A DNA stretch of 64,000 nt from Herbihabitans rhizosphaerae (GCF_004216555.1 NZ_SGWQ01000017.1:49212-113211); one strand, 5' to 3'. Shown: positions 42,736-51,492, numbered from the stretch's first letter. Notes: generated from the sequence alone by a model not told the origin. Made by a program: numbers and translations.

Positions 42736-43395
42736 ATGACGCTCTTACCGAGAATCTCGCTGCGTGGCTTATGGATCGTCACCCTCGCGGTGCTGCTGTT
42801 CGCCGCCGTCGCTGTCGTCGCCGCCCCGTCCGCTCTCGCGCTGCCGCCGGGAACGCCGTCCAAGGCCACCGCGCAGTCCGAGCTGAACTCGCTGTCCGTC
42901 CGCTCGGAGGAGTCGATGACCGGCTACTCCCGCGACAAGTTCCCGCACTGGATCACCATCTCCGGCTCCTGCGACACCCGTGAGACCGTGCTCAAGCGCG
43001 ACGCCGATTCGGTCACCGTGGGCTCCGACTGCTATCCCACGTCCGGCCGTTGGTACAGCTACTACGACGGCGCCGTCTGGACCCAGGCGTCCGACCTGGA
43101 CATCGACCACATCGTCGCGCTGGCCGAGGCGTGGCGCTCCGGCGCGAGCCACTGGACCACGGCAAAGCGCCAGTCTTTCGCCAACGACCTCAACGGTCCG
43201 CAGCTGATCGCGGTCACCGACAACGTGAACCAGTCCAAGGGCGACCAGGACCCGTCCACCTGGCAGCCGCCGCGTTCCGGCGCCCGCTGCGCGTACGCGA
43301 AGTGGTGGATTCACACCAAGTACCGCTGGGGCCTGCACCTGCAGTCGAGCGAGAAGTCCGCGTTGCAGAGCATGCTCAACACCTGCTCGTTCTGA
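42736..43395 (+). CDS. Secreted HNH-family nuclease (DUF1524-like)
   Basis: 219 residues. A Sec signal (LRGLWIVTLAVLLFAAVAVVAA, then SALA) is followed by a nuclease domain with the His-Me finger DLDIDHIVALAEAWRSGASHW and the downstream Asn region LIAVTDNVNQSKGDQDPSTW, as in the secreted HNH proteins related to GmrSD C-terminal domains. CAYAKWWIHTKYRWGL and a final Cys pair (CAYA ... NTCSF) may form a disulfide. Probably an extracellular DNase used for nutrient scavenging or competition. A strong hairpin follows. Confidence 0.88.
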   Translation: MTLLPRISLRGLWIVTLAVLLFAAVAVVAAPSALALPPGTPSKATAQSELNSLSVRSEESMTGYSRDKFPHWITISGSCDTRETVLKRDADSVTVGSDCYPTSGRWYSYYDGAVWTQASDLDIDHIVALAEAWRSGASHWTTAKRQSFANDLNGPQLIAVTDNVNQSKGDQDPSTWQPPRSGARCAYAKWWIHTKYRWGLHLQSSEKSALQSMLNTCSF

Positions 43396-43405
43396 GCGTG
43401 TCCAG

Positions 43406-43441
43406 CCGCGGCATCGTGGGCCCGTGCCCATGGTGCCGCGG
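43406..43441 (+). terminator. Hairpin after the secreted nuclease gene
   Basis: CCGCGGCATCGTGGGC and GCCCATGGTGCCGCGG pair at 14 of 16 positions around a four-base loop, ten bases after the stop codon. It is a GC-rich terminator without a U tract. Confidence 0.75.
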
Positions 43442-43524
43442 TTGCGTGGTGCGCGGTTGCGCGTCCAGGAGTCCAGCATGCAGGATTCGCGAGAAGTTCT
43501 CCGTTTCCGCGAGAGGCATGCCAC

Positions 43525-44691
43525 ATGACGCAACCGTTCGGCAGCTACCAGAGCGAGTTGTACCTGGCCGGTCTCGGCGGGCAGGCGCCTGAGTTCACCA
43601 CGAACGTGGCGGCACTGGACGAGTCCGCGCGCCTGAGCATGGACGGCGGCGCGTTCGGATACGTGGCCGGCGGTGCGGGCAACGAGGCGACCGTGCGGGC
43701 CAACCGCGCGGCGTTCGACCAGTGGCGAATCGTGCCGCGCATGCTTCGGGACGCGACCAACCGGGACCTGTCCACCACCGTGCTCGGTACCACCATGCCG
43801 GCGCCGGTCATGCTCGCGCCGGTCGGCGTGCAGTCGATCATCCACCCGGACGGCGAGCTGGCCACCGCGCGCGCCGCCGCCGAACTCGGCGTGCCGATGG
43901 TGCTGTCGACCGCGTCCTCGCACACGATCGAGGAGGTCGCCGAGGCCAGTGGCGAGGGGCCGAGGTGGTTCCAGCTGTACTGGCCGAACGATCCGGAGGT
44001 GTGCGTGTCGATCCTCGAGCGGGCGGCCGCCGCCGGGTTCACCACGCTGGTGGTCACGCTGGATACGTGGACGCTGGCGTGGCGCCCGCGTGACCTCGAT
44101 CGGTCCTACCTGCCGTTCATTCGCGGTATCGGGACGGCGATCCCGTTCAGCGACCCGGTGTTCCGGGCCGGGCTCGCGCAGTCGCCGGAGGAGGACCCGA
44201 CCGCGGCCGTGCTCAAGTGGGTGCCGATGTTCACCGGGACCGACAAGAGCTGGTCGCAGCTGCCGTTCCTGCGCGAGCACTGGGACGGGCCGATCGTGCT
44301 CAAGGGGATCCAGCACGTCGATGACGCGCGGCTGGCCGTGGAGGCCGGCATGGACGGCGTGATCGTCTCCAACCACGGCGGCCGCCAGGTGGACGGCGCG
44401 GTGGCGTCGCTGGACGTGCTGCCGGAGATCGTCGCCGCCGTCGGCCAGGACCTCGCGGTGCTGTTCGACTCGGGCGTGCGCACCGGCGCGGACGTGGTGA
44501 AGGCGCTCGCGCTCGGTGCCGAGGCGGTGCTCATCGGACGGTCGTTCGCCTACGGGCTGTCGCACGGCGGGCAGTCCGGCGTGCGGCACGTGTTGCGCAG
44601 CCTGCTCGCCGACACCGACCTCACGATGGCGCTGTCCGCTCAGCGGTCGGTGGCCGAGCTGAGCCCGGATCTGTTGCGCCGCAACGGTTAG
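43525..44691 (+). CDS. FMN-dependent alpha-hydroxyacid oxidase (lactate 2-monooxygenase-like)
   Basis: 388 residues of the (S)-2-hydroxyacid oxidase TIM-barrel family. The catalytic His lies in VIVSNHGGRQVDGAV, and the flavin phosphate loop is in LFDSGVRTGADVVKALALGAEAVLIGR. The long insertion TWTLAWRPRDLDRSYLPFIRG is characteristic of lactate 2-monooxygenases, which turn lactate to acetate, CO2 and water; a lactate oxidase or dehydrogenase role remains possible. ATG at 43525 has only a weak purine-rich site. It ends two bases before a 105-bp dispersed element. Confidence 0.88.
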   Translation: MTQPFGSYQSELYLAGLGGQAPEFTTNVAALDESARLSMDGGAFGYVAGGAGNEATVRANRAAFDQWRIVPRMLRDATNRDLSTTVLGTTMPAPVMLAPVGVQSIIHPDGELATARAAAELGVPMVLSTASSHTIEEVAEASGEGPRWFQLYWPNDPEVCVSILERAAAAGFTTLVVTLDTWTLAWRPRDLDRSYLPFIRGIGTAIPFSDPVFRAGLAQSPEEDPTAAVLKWVPMFTGTDKSWSQLPFLREHWDGPIVLKGIQHVDDARLAVEAGMDGVIVSNHGGRQVDGAVASLDVLPEIVAAVGQDLAVLFDSGVRTGADVVKALALGAEAVLIGRSFAYGLSHGGQSGVRHVLRSLLADTDLTMALSAQRSVAELSPDLLRRNG

Positions 44692-44692
44692 C

Positions 44693-44797
44693 CGCAACGC
44701 GCTGACCTGCACCTCCTCCATGGCCGCCGTACTTTAGCGGGCTAAAGTACGCCAAACATGAACGGAGCGATCGCTAAGTTTCGGACACCGGGGCGCT
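44693..44797. repeat. 105-bp dispersed element, copy A
   Basis: Matches copy B (58023-58127) without gaps, about 85% overall by manual alignment. The right 67 bases (from ACTTTAGCGGGCTAAAGT) differ at only three positions. It contains the dyads ACTTTAGC-GG-GCTAAAGT (44731-44748) and AGCGATCGCT. It fills exactly the space between two convergent stop codons (44691 and 44796), so a bidirectional terminator function is plausible. Confidence 0.85.
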
Positions 44798-46655
44798 AGC
44801 CGAGTTTCTCGTCCACGAAGCACCACCGCCACGCCTCGCCCGGTTCGATGCTGCGCATCACCGGGTGGCCGGTCTCGGCGTGGTGCCCGGACGCGTGCTT
44901 GCCGATGGACGAGTCGCAGCACCCGACGTGCCCGCAGGACAGGCACAGCCGCAGGTGTACCCAGGTCATCCCGTCGCGCAGGCACTCCTCACAGCCGCCG
45001 GGAGTACGCGCGGAGGTGACCCGTGGCGCTGAGCGCAGGTGCTCGCAGTCGCCGCTGGATCTCGACGGTGCGACCAGGTCGGCCTCCAGCCTGCTCTGCG
45101 CGTCCTCCACCCGGTCGAGCATGGATTCCTCCAGGTCGATCGCGTACAGCGCGCCGCGCAGCACCTCGTCGTCGACGTTGCCCGACGACCTGGCCTCGAG
45201 TACCGCTTCCCGCTCCGCGTCGAGCATCTGCATGCGCAGCCGGCGGTACGCCGCCGCTGGCGGCTCGACCTCGTCCTGGGATCGGCCGAGGCGCTCCCAC
45301 ATCGTGTTGGTGCGCAGATCGGCCCTGTTCCGCAGCCGTTCGATGACTTCGGGCGGGTCCTCCGGAGTCCTGATCGACTCCAGGTGCGCGAGTCCCGCTC
45401 TGGTCGCGTCGGTGACCAAAGCGGCCGACTGCAGCGCGTCCTCGGCCGGGTCGGGGCCGGGCATGCCGAGTCTGCGCACGAGCCACGGCAGCGTCGGCCC
45501 CATCACCAGTAGCGTGCCGGCCACGACCACGAAAGCGATGAGCCGCAACAGATCCCGCTGTGGCGCCTCGGGTGGGATGAGGAATACGGCGGCCAGCGTG
45601 ACCACCCCGCGCATGCCCGCCCAGGAGATGACCGTGGCGACCGGCCACGACCAAGCCGACCCGGTGACAAGCCGGTACAGCGCGGTTATGACGTAGAGCC
45701 ACACCACCCGCGTCAGCACCACGGCCAGCAGCACGACCAGGCAGTACACCGCGATCTCCCCGAAGGAGAACCCGAGCCCGTCGATGCCGTCCACGATGCT
45801 GCGCAGTTGCAGGCCGATCAGCAGGAAGACCGCGTTCTCCAATAAGAATTGGACGGTTCGCCAGTTCGTGTTCTCCGCGATCCTGGACGCCGCGGTTTGC
45901 AGGATCGGTGCCTTGTGCCCGAGCAGCAGCCCGGTCACCACCACCGCCAGCACCCCGGACGCATGGATCGCCTCGGCGGGCAAAAACGCGACGTACGGCG
46001 CGACGAAGGACAAAGTCGTGTCCAGCACCGGATCGGTGATGTGCTTGCGAATCTTGGCCAGCACGGCCGCGACCACCAGTCCGACCACGATCCCGCCACC
46101 GGCCGCGATCAGGAAGTCCAGTGCGACCTGGCCGACACTGATCTGCATGGAGATCGCCGCGATCGCCGTGTGCAGGGCCACGAGTGCGGTGGCGTCGTTG
46201 ACCAGGCTCTCGCCTTCGAGGATGGAGACGATTCGTCTCGGCATGCCGACCTTGCGGGCGATCGCCGTCGCCGCGACCGCGTCCGGCGGTGCCACCACGG
46301 CGCCGAGCGCGAACGCGGCGGCCAGCGAGACGGCTGGAACGACCCACCACGCCACCAGCCCGATGACCACTGTGCTGAACGCGACCAGCCCGACCGACAA
46401 CAGCAGGATCGCCCGCCGGTTGGCCCGAAAGTCGATCAGCGACGTGCGGATCGCGGCGGCGTAGAGCAGCGGCGGCAGGAACCCGATGAGTACGACATCG
46501 GGGTCCAACTCGAAGGACGGCATGCCGGGCGTGAACGAGATCGCCACGCCGACCACGACCAGAACCGACGGCGCCGACCAGCCATACCGGCGGGCGAGCC
46601 CAGCGGCGCACGCCACGACGATGACCAACCCGACGGTGAGCAGAGCGGGATTCAC
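44796..46655 (-). CDS. CPA1-type Na+/H+ antiporter fused to a UBP-type zinc finger
   Basis: 619 residues. The first ~410 form the antiporter with about twelve spans; the ion-site motifs are LGAVVAPPDAVAATAIARKVG and ILEGESLVNDATALV. A cytosolic helical linker (~410-540) rich in Glu/Arg leads to a C-terminal zinc finger CEECLRDGMTWVHLRLCLSC, then GHVGCCDSSIGKHASGHHAETGHPV. This is the UBP-type finger known to bind ubiquitin C termini in eukaryotes. In a bacterium it may instead sense metal or a peptide tail and control transport. The 3' end touches the 105-bp element. Confidence 0.9.
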   Translation of the reverse strand: MNPALLTVGLVIVVACAAGLARRYGWSAPSVLVVVGVAISFTPGMPSFELDPDVVLIGFLPPLLYAAAIRTSLIDFRANRRAILLLSVGLVAFSTVVIGLVAWWVVPAVSLAAAFALGAVVAPPDAVAATAIARKVGMPRRIVSILEGESLVNDATALVALHTAIAAISMQISVGQVALDFLIAAGGGIVVGLVVAAVLAKIRKHITDPVLDTTLSFVAPYVAFLPAEAIHASGVLAVVVTGLLLGHKAPILQTAASRIAENTNWRTVQFLLENAVFLLIGLQLRSIVDGIDGLGFSFGEIAVYCLVVLLAVVLTRVVWLYVITALYRLVTGSAWSWPVATVISWAGMRGVVTLAAVFLIPPEAPQRDLLRLIAFVVVAGTLLVMGPTLPWLVRRLGMPGPDPAEDALQSAALVTDATRAGLAHLESIRTPEDPPEVIERLRNRADLRTNTMWERLGRSQDEVEPPAAAYRRLRMQMLDAEREAVLEARSSGNVDDEVLRGALYAIDLEESMLDRVEDAQSRLEADLVAPSRSSGDCEHLRSAPRVTSARTPGGCEECLRDGMTWVHLRLCLSCGHVGCCDSSIGKHASGHHAETGHPVMRSIEPGEAWRWCFVDEKLG

Positions 46656-46701
46656 CGCACCATCATGCGTGCCGGCGGCCGGATTCGCCCGCCCTCAGGT
46701 G

Positions 46702-46905
46702 TCAGCGGCTGTTTTCCTTGGCCGCCAACAGGAATCCGTGCCACGCTCCCGCGTCCAGCACCATCGCCTGGCCGTTTGGTTGCTTGCTGTCCCGCACCGC
46801 GTGCGACCCGCGCACCACCGCCACCTCGACGCAGCCGTTCGCGGCGTTGCTACGGCTGCTCTTGCGCCAGGTCACGCCCGTCAGGGCAGAGGCCGACTGC
46901 CACAT
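46702..46905 (-). CDS. DUF397 protein
   Basis: 67 residues with the whole family signature: WRKSSRSNAANGCVEVAVV, then VRDSKQPNGQAMVLDAGAWHGFL. These small proteins partner with adjacent XRE/DUF5753 regulators in actinomycetes and influence development or antibiotic production. It lies six bases after the XRE gene stop. Confidence 0.95.
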   Translation of the reverse strand: MWQSASALTGVTWRKSSRSNAANGCVEVAVVRGSHAVRDSKQPNGQAMVLDAGAWHGFLLAAKENSR

Positions 46906-46911
46906 CTAGCC

Positions 46912-47757
46912 TCACTCCTTCATGATTCGTTCCACGAGCTTCCGCGTCTCGTCCTCGCTCAGCGCGGCGCCCAAGATGTGTTCGTACGCCAGGCTATAGA
47001 CGTCGGTGTGTTTCGGCTTCGGCAGGTACTCCGCGTTGGTCAGCGTCTCGATGTGAGCGATCGTGCGGTCAGCGCGTTCCAGGTACAGCAGGGTGAACGG
47101 ATAGCAGAGGCCGACGTGCGGACCACTGCTGGTCTCGATCACCCGGAACGTGATGTGCGGCTGCGCGCCGAACTCCAGCAGTCGGGCCAACTGGCCGCGC
47201 ATCAGCTCGGGCGGGCCGAACGGCTTCCTGAGCGCCTGCTCGCCCAACACGATCCAGATCCGGCGTTGACCGTCTGACAGCAGCATGTCGCCGCGTCGCT
47301 CTCGTTCCCGTGCGTTCGGCTCGATCTCGGCCGGCGCGAGCACCAAAGACGTTTGAAGCTGCGCTCGCGCGTACTCGCGGGTCTGCAACGGTCCGGGTAC
47401 GCACTCGCCGAACCAGAGACGGATCTCCGATGCCGACCGCTCCAGTCCGATGTGCTGCTTCGCCCAGTACGGCACCCGCGACGGTGAGGTCTTGCCGCGA
47501 GACTGCTCGCCGAGCTTGCGGACGGCCGTCGCCGCCTTGCCGGTGACGCCGTACAGATCGAGCAGAAGATCGACCTCGGCGGGCTTCGTGCGCAGCTCGC
47601 CGTTCTCCACCTTGCCGAGCTTTCCCTTGTACCACCCGGGAACTCGGGAGTTCGCCTCTTCGATCGTGAAGCCGGCCCGGTCCCGTAGCTCGCGCAGTTG
47701 ATCACCGAGCAGGATGCGCTGAACGACCGGGTCATCGTCGTCGCGGTGCGTCGTCAT
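46912..47757 (-). CDS. XRE-family regulator, Scr1/DUF5753 type
   Basis: 281 residues. The N-terminal HTH (LGDQLRELRDRAGFTIEEANSRV, GKLGKVENGELRTKP) is followed by a DUF5753 domain (LWFGECVPGPLQTREYARAQLQ, GEQALRKPFGPPELMRGQLARLLE). Members form antitoxin-like pairs with DUF397 proteins and repress their own operon. ATG at 47757 gives the normal N terminus. The palindrome GAGTACTC at 47824-47831 lies 67 bases upstream and may be its operator. Confidence 0.92.
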   Translation of the reverse strand: MTTHRDDDDPVVQRILLGDQLRELRDRAGFTIEEANSRVPGWYKGKLGKVENGELRTKPAEVDLLLDLYGVTGKAATAVRKLGEQSRGKTSPSRVPYWAKQHIGLERSASEIRLWFGECVPGPLQTREYARAQLQTSLVLAPAEIEPNARERERRGDMLLSDGQRRIWIVLGEQALRKPFGPPELMRGQLARLLEFGAQPHITFRVIETSSGPHVGLCYPFTLLYLERADRTIAHIETLTNAEYLPKPKHTDVYSLAYEHILGAALSEDETRKLVERIMKE

Positions 47758-47823
47758 GGCGCGATTCTCCCCTGAGTGGTCGTTCCGCTCCACACGTAAC
47801 CCGATCGGGGGACTGTCCAACTT

Positions 47824-47831
47824 GAGTACTC
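47824..47831. promoter_or_regulatory. GAGTACTC palindrome before the XRE/DUF397 operon
   Basis: An 8-base perfect palindrome within TTGAGTACTCAT, in the 199-base divergent gap between the XRE gene and the hypothetical gene at 47957. It is a candidate autoregulatory site, short and so uncertain. Confidence 0.3.
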
Positions 47832-47956
47832 ATGTGAGACCGTAACTACGGCGGCGAGATCGGGTCTGCACCGCCACTGCCACGGGCGCTCCGCGCCAAG
47901 GAGGCACTCCTCCCGCCCCGGTCTCGCCGCCCTCCAGACTGGGACGGGGAGATCGC

Positions 47957-48469
47957 ATGTCGATGTGTGAGTGGGAGCGCGACGAGCTGCTGGACGAACT
48001 GCGCAGGCGGCGCTGGACGTTCCACTACTTCGGGCGGCGCAACGACGACCTGGACGCGATCGCCGCCGTGCGCAGGCGCGGCGACTGGGTGACCGTGATC
48101 GTGCTGCGCGCCGAGGACCGCGCGTTCGCCTACCTCACGTTCGCCCCGCCCGAGGTCGACCCACTGGCGGCCGACCACATCGCCTGGCACTACATCGGCT
48201 CGGCGGTCTGGACGCTGCGCGCCGCGCTCTGCCTTTCAGCCGACCTTCAACCGTCCACGGTGTACAGCCGCCCGCCCGACCTCACGCTCACCGAGTTGGA
48301 CCGCCGCCCGCTGTCGATCCGCCCGCCCCTGGTCGAGCCGTCCAGTGCGGGTGAGGAATTGAAACGTACGGAAGCCGGCTCGACGACGGTACGTCCACGC
48401 TCTTGGGGTGAAGGTCGCCGAGTGATGGGCGGTGCTGAGGGGCAAGAACAACCGGAACGGAACAGTTAG
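47957..48469 (+). CDS. Hypothetical protein
   Basis: 170 residues. The first ~115 look like a compact alpha/beta domain (MCEWERDELLDELRRRRWTF, DWVTVIVLRAEDRAFAYLTF, IAWHYIGSAVWTLRAALCLS); the rest is disordered. ATG at 47957 follows GGGGAG. It sits divergent to the XRE/DUF397 pair, a common position for genes controlled by Scr1-type regulators. Its stop overlaps the convergent gene by four bases. No family recognised. Confidence 0.6.
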   Translation: MSMCEWERDELLDELRRRRWTFHYFGRRNDDLDAIAAVRRRGDWVTVIVLRAEDRAFAYLTFAPPEVDPLAADHIAWHYIGSAVWTLRAALCLSADLQPSTVYSRPPDLTLTELDRRPLSIRPPLVEPSSAGEELKRTEAGSTTVRPRSWGEGRRVMGGAEGQEQPERNS

Positions 48470-49140
48470 CTGGATTGCTCGGCCTTGGGCCGTGGCATAT
48501 GTAGGGCACCGTGCAGCCTGCTGTTCGTTTCCGCGCCCCCTGCTATAACCGAGTGCAGTAGGCCGTTGTACGCCAGGTCGTGCACGTATGGATCAAGTTC
48601 CAGTTCAAGTAGTTGAATTCGGATCTTTCGGCCGTGCTTGTCGCGGGCATGCAGCCACATGTTCATGCCATGCGAGTAGACTTTAGCGCTGGTGATTTCG
48701 TACAGGGACACCCACTGACGATTTCGCCGAAGCCAGTCCGCTCCAGCCGAAACATTTTGGCGCCACTGTTGAAGTGTAAGCACGAGTGACGCGCCCAAGA
48801 CGAACAGCCACATCCACGGTATCGATGCCCATGCGAGACTAAAGCCTTGTAACATCCAAATTCCGACAAACATGAAAACAGTCCAGAATGCCGCTATTCC
48901 GGCTAGCTCACGGAGACTGAACTCCGACCATGCAAGTGTTCTGCCGCATCCGTCCGGTGGTGCCGGCGGCTCGGATGACCTCTCTGTCTCCTTGTCGCGA
49001 CCAAGAAGTGTCGGTGCTTGGGGTACACGCGGAAGCCCGGTTTCGGGGTCTGGGCGTGGAGGAAGGTCAGCGGCCGACAGGTGGGTCGGCGCCTGCTGCG
49101 CCTTCTTCCAGTTTCCGTGTACACCGTGACGTCCAGCCAC
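48466..49140 (-). CDS. Membrane protein closing the WXG/SseB-like operon
   Basis: 224 residues from GTG at 49140 (GGGGA upstream). A ~75-residue Pro/Arg-rich hydrophilic start is followed by two adjacent hydrophobic spans (AGIAAFWTVFMFVGIWML; ASIPWMWLFVLGASLVL), then a cytosolic beta-rich domain (WVSLYEITSAKVYSHGMNMWLHARDKHGRKIRI). It begins 13 bases after the glycine-zipper protein gene. The position suggests an immunity or anchoring partner for that protein, which is inference only. Confidence 0.65.
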   Translation of the reverse strand: MAGRHGVHGNWKKAQQAPTHLSAADLPPRPDPETGLPRVPQAPTLLGRDKETERSSEPPAPPDGCGRTLAWSEFSLRELAGIAAFWTVFMFVGIWMLQGFSLAWASIPWMWLFVLGASLVLTLQQWRQNVSAGADWLRRNRQWVSLYEITSAKVYSHGMNMWLHARDKHGRKIRIQLLELELDPYVHDLAYNGLLHSVIAGGAETNSRLHGALHMPRPKAEQSS

Positions 49141-49153
49141 TACGGTCCCCGTT

Positions 49154-50344
49154 CTACTTGAACAGATTTCCGACGCCGAACACGGCGACGAGTCCGCCGC
49201 CGATTCCTCCGACGACGCCGCCTACTACGTTCCCGACGCCAGGGAAGACTGTACCGAGGGCCGAGCCGAGCGCCGCGCCTCCTGCGATACTTCCACTGAT
49301 ACCCGCCGCCGTTTCGGCGGCAGCTTGTAGCGGAGGCTTGCCTATGAGGACGTCGCCAACTGCCGAACCCACTGCTGCCAGTGTGCCCGCGACGGGAAGG
49401 GCAGTCAAAAGGACCTTTGTTCCCTTCAGGATGGGACTGCTATGGCGAGTCACTGTAATGTGCTGTCCAGGGTTGTAAGATATCGCAGCTCGAGTTGACT
49501 CGGGAATCCATGAGACCGGCTTCAAGAGCCTTTCCGCGAGTTCCCTCATACTCTGAGCTCCCGCTGCGGACGTAGCAGCGACGCGCGCGGCGGCGACACG
49601 CGAAGCATGTGTACTGGACATTGCATTGGACGCGGCAGCAAACGTTGACGCCTGCGTGTCGAGGCTGCTCGCAAGATTCAGAAGATCCTTTGCGGTGGTG
49701 TGAAGGGATTTTATCAGGCTGAGGGTGCCACTCAGTGCGGTCACGCCGATCACCTTGAGCGCGTTAGCCTGGAAACGCGTAGGCTCAGCGATTCCCTGTA
49801 GCTTTCGATGGGCCTCAATCTCTATCTTGCGCGCGTCCTCTACCGTCGTCTTCGCCTCGTTGTAGGCCGCGACTTGACGCGCGTGCTGGGCAACCGCAGC
49901 GCCATGAGCATCGATCGCCCTGTTCAGCGCCTCCTCCACATGAGGCTGGATCGGCCCCTTGATCCGCACGGGAGCAGGCCCTGGCGGAAGGCCTGGCGGA
50001 AGAATTCTGTCCGGCGTGATCCCAAGCCCACCCTTCACCGCTACGTTGCGCGCCTGCGTCATCCGGGCTCGAACAGTATTGAGATCGGCGGCGAACACCA
50101 GGAGTGCCTGACCCGCGCGGTCCCCAATCGCCCTCAGGTCGTCAGCATCCTTGGCCGTACTCAAGGTCGAATTGCGGAAGGCATCGCCTGCCGGACCAGC
50201 CCAGCACGACTCAGATGAGCCGCGTGCACGGCGGATCGCAGAGCCTGTTTCGGTGACACTATGCCCAACCTTACTAAGCCAATCGGCCGTCGCACGGCAC
50301 GACCCAGGGTCACCGTCAACCCTTGTGTCAAGTACCCCAGTCAC
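49154..50344 (-). CDS. WXG-type protein with C-terminal glycine-zipper region
   Basis: 396 residues from GTG at 50344 (GGGGGGAA upstream). The N-terminal helical unit has ESCWAGPAGDAFRNS, the WXG turn of type VII substrates. A long Ala-rich coiled region follows, with a possible membrane-active stretch ALKVIGVTALSGTLSL. The last ~75 residues contain a glycine-zipper array (GISGSIAGGAALGSALG ... VVGGVVGGIGGGLVAVFG) seen in pore-forming or membrane-inserting proteins. The layout is that of a secreted polymorphic effector. No enzymatic toxin motif is visible. Confidence 0.72.
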   Translation of the reverse strand: MTGVLDTRVDGDPGSCRATADWLSKVGHSVTETGSAIRRARGSSESCWAGPAGDAFRNSTLSTAKDADDLRAIGDRAGQALLVFAADLNTVRARMTQARNVAVKGGLGITPDRILPPGLPPGPAPVRIKGPIQPHVEEALNRAIDAHGAAVAQHARQVAAYNEAKTTVEDARKIEIEAHRKLQGIAEPTRFQANALKVIGVTALSGTLSLIKSLHTTAKDLLNLASSLDTQASTFAAASNAMSSTHASRVAAARVAATSAAGAQSMRELAERLLKPVSWIPESTRAAISYNPGQHITVTRHSSPILKGTKVLLTALPVAGTLAAVGSAVGDVLIGKPPLQAAAETAAGISGSIAGGAALGSALGTVFPGVGNVVGGVVGGIGGGLVAVFGVGNLFK

Positions 50345-50345
50345 G

Positions 50346-50651
50346 TCACATTCCCCCCGGAAGGCCGTCATCTTGCCGCTTGACGCGCGCCACGCGCGCC
50401 GCATTCGTATTGTCGACGTTGCCGTAGCTACCGCGACTGCTGTCGATATCCGCAGCCGTCTCCCCAACCTTCGCGACAAGCGCCGCCACAGCGTTCGTGA
50501 TCGAAGACAGTGCCCGGCCGACCTCCGCAGTCGACTCGCCCGCATCGGGCATCGCGGGGGCAGCCTTGGCTGACCCCTCAAGCCCCTGCGGGCCTGTTTG
50601 AAGGTGACCAGAAAGTTCTGTCAGCCCTGCTGGATCAGCTCGAAACCCCAT
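50346..50651 (-). CDS. Short WXG100/EspC-like protein
   Basis: 101 residues: MGFRADPAGLTELSGHL, then an alpha-helical hairpin (GRALSSITNAVAALVAKVGETAADIDSSRGSY) and a short tail. The GF-x(4)-L-x(2)-L start and helical hairpin match small ESX-secreted proteins of the DUF2580/EspC type, although no WxG is visible. It ends one base before the WXG-glycine-zipper gene, so the two are probably produced and exported as a pair. An alternative start 14 codons upstream exists. Confidence 0.7.
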   Translation of the reverse strand: MGFRADPAGLTELSGHLQTGPQGLEGSAKAAPAMPDAGESTAEVGRALSSITNAVAALVAKVGETAADIDSSRGSYGNVDNTNAARVARVKRQDDGLPGGM

Positions 50652-50668
50652 CTCCCCAGTCCTTTCGT

Positions 50669-51283
50669 TCAGTACTGCCCGTGCCGCAGCCATTCGGGTA
50701 GCGCTGTGTCCATCACAACCACATCCGCACCCGACTGGCGACGAACCTCTTCGATGTCACTCGAAGGGAAGGAAACCCACGCCTGATGCTCACCGCACCC
50801 CCATATCAGGAGCTCCAACGATGAGTAAGCAAGGAGTGCGACCTCGTCATCAGAGATCGGTTGCAATTCAAGTTCCGCACGCTTGTGGCCCTCGTGAAAC
50901 GGCCGCGATGGCACGAACAGCATCCGATCCTCGTCATCGCCGAGCGTTGCGAACGGTGTCGGTTCCTCCTGACCCTCAGGTGTCGCCGGATGCCGTGTCT
51001 CGACTGGGAGCGGCGTGTCCAACGCAACGGCCTTGAACCCGGCCGAGCGCTTCAAGTTGGGCAGCTCGTGCGCGGGGACGCGTATCCAGGACTGCCCGCG
51101 GCCGCAGCACTCAACCAAAGCTTGCCTTGAGCTGTACGCCATGACGACCAACTGGTCGTTGACAGACTCGCGCAGCTCCAGCATCACGCGTTCGCCCACC
51201 GAACGGCCCGGATGGGTGGCAAGAAGAACCTCGTAGGGCATCCGATCAGCCTCATCGACGTCCAGCAGCATCGGACGCGGCAT
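50669..51283 (-). CDS. SAV_915/SseB-like protein with duplicated domain
   Basis: 204 residues. Two similar halves can be aligned by eye: NDQLVVMAYSSRQALVECCGRGQSW ... AVALDTPLP and DDEVALLAYSSLELLIWGCGEHQAW ... VVVMDTALPEWL. Each half resembles one SseB-type unit, as in the family named after S. avermitilis SAV_915. SseB-like proteins are chaperone-like partners in secretion operons. It is first in a four-gene minus-strand operon. ATG at 51283 is selected; in-frame starts up to 51385 are possible. Confidence 0.7.
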   Translation of the reverse strand: MPRPMLLDVDEADRMPYEVLLATHPGRSVGERVMLELRESVNDQLVVMAYSSRQALVECCGRGQSWIRVPAHELPNLKRSAGFKAVALDTPLPVETRHPATPEGQEEPTPFATLGDDEDRMLFVPSRPFHEGHKRAELELQPISDDEVALLAYSSLELLIWGCGEHQAWVSFPSSDIEEVRRQSGADVVVMDTALPEWLRHGQY

Positions 51284-51492
51284 GCGCTCCCGCTGGCCCT
51301 TGCCCTTGTCAGCCGCGATGTCGATCACTCCCCCCAAACGCACAACCCGCCACGACCCCAGTGCCATTCCACCACCCAACGTCACAGCACGGCTCCGTTC
51401 CGAGATCGGTCACTCGAACGGCGTAGCCAGTGCGGCCGGGAACGCCAGTGTCGGCATCAGCGTCCGGGGCGCCACCACCGGGTGTGTGCGGA

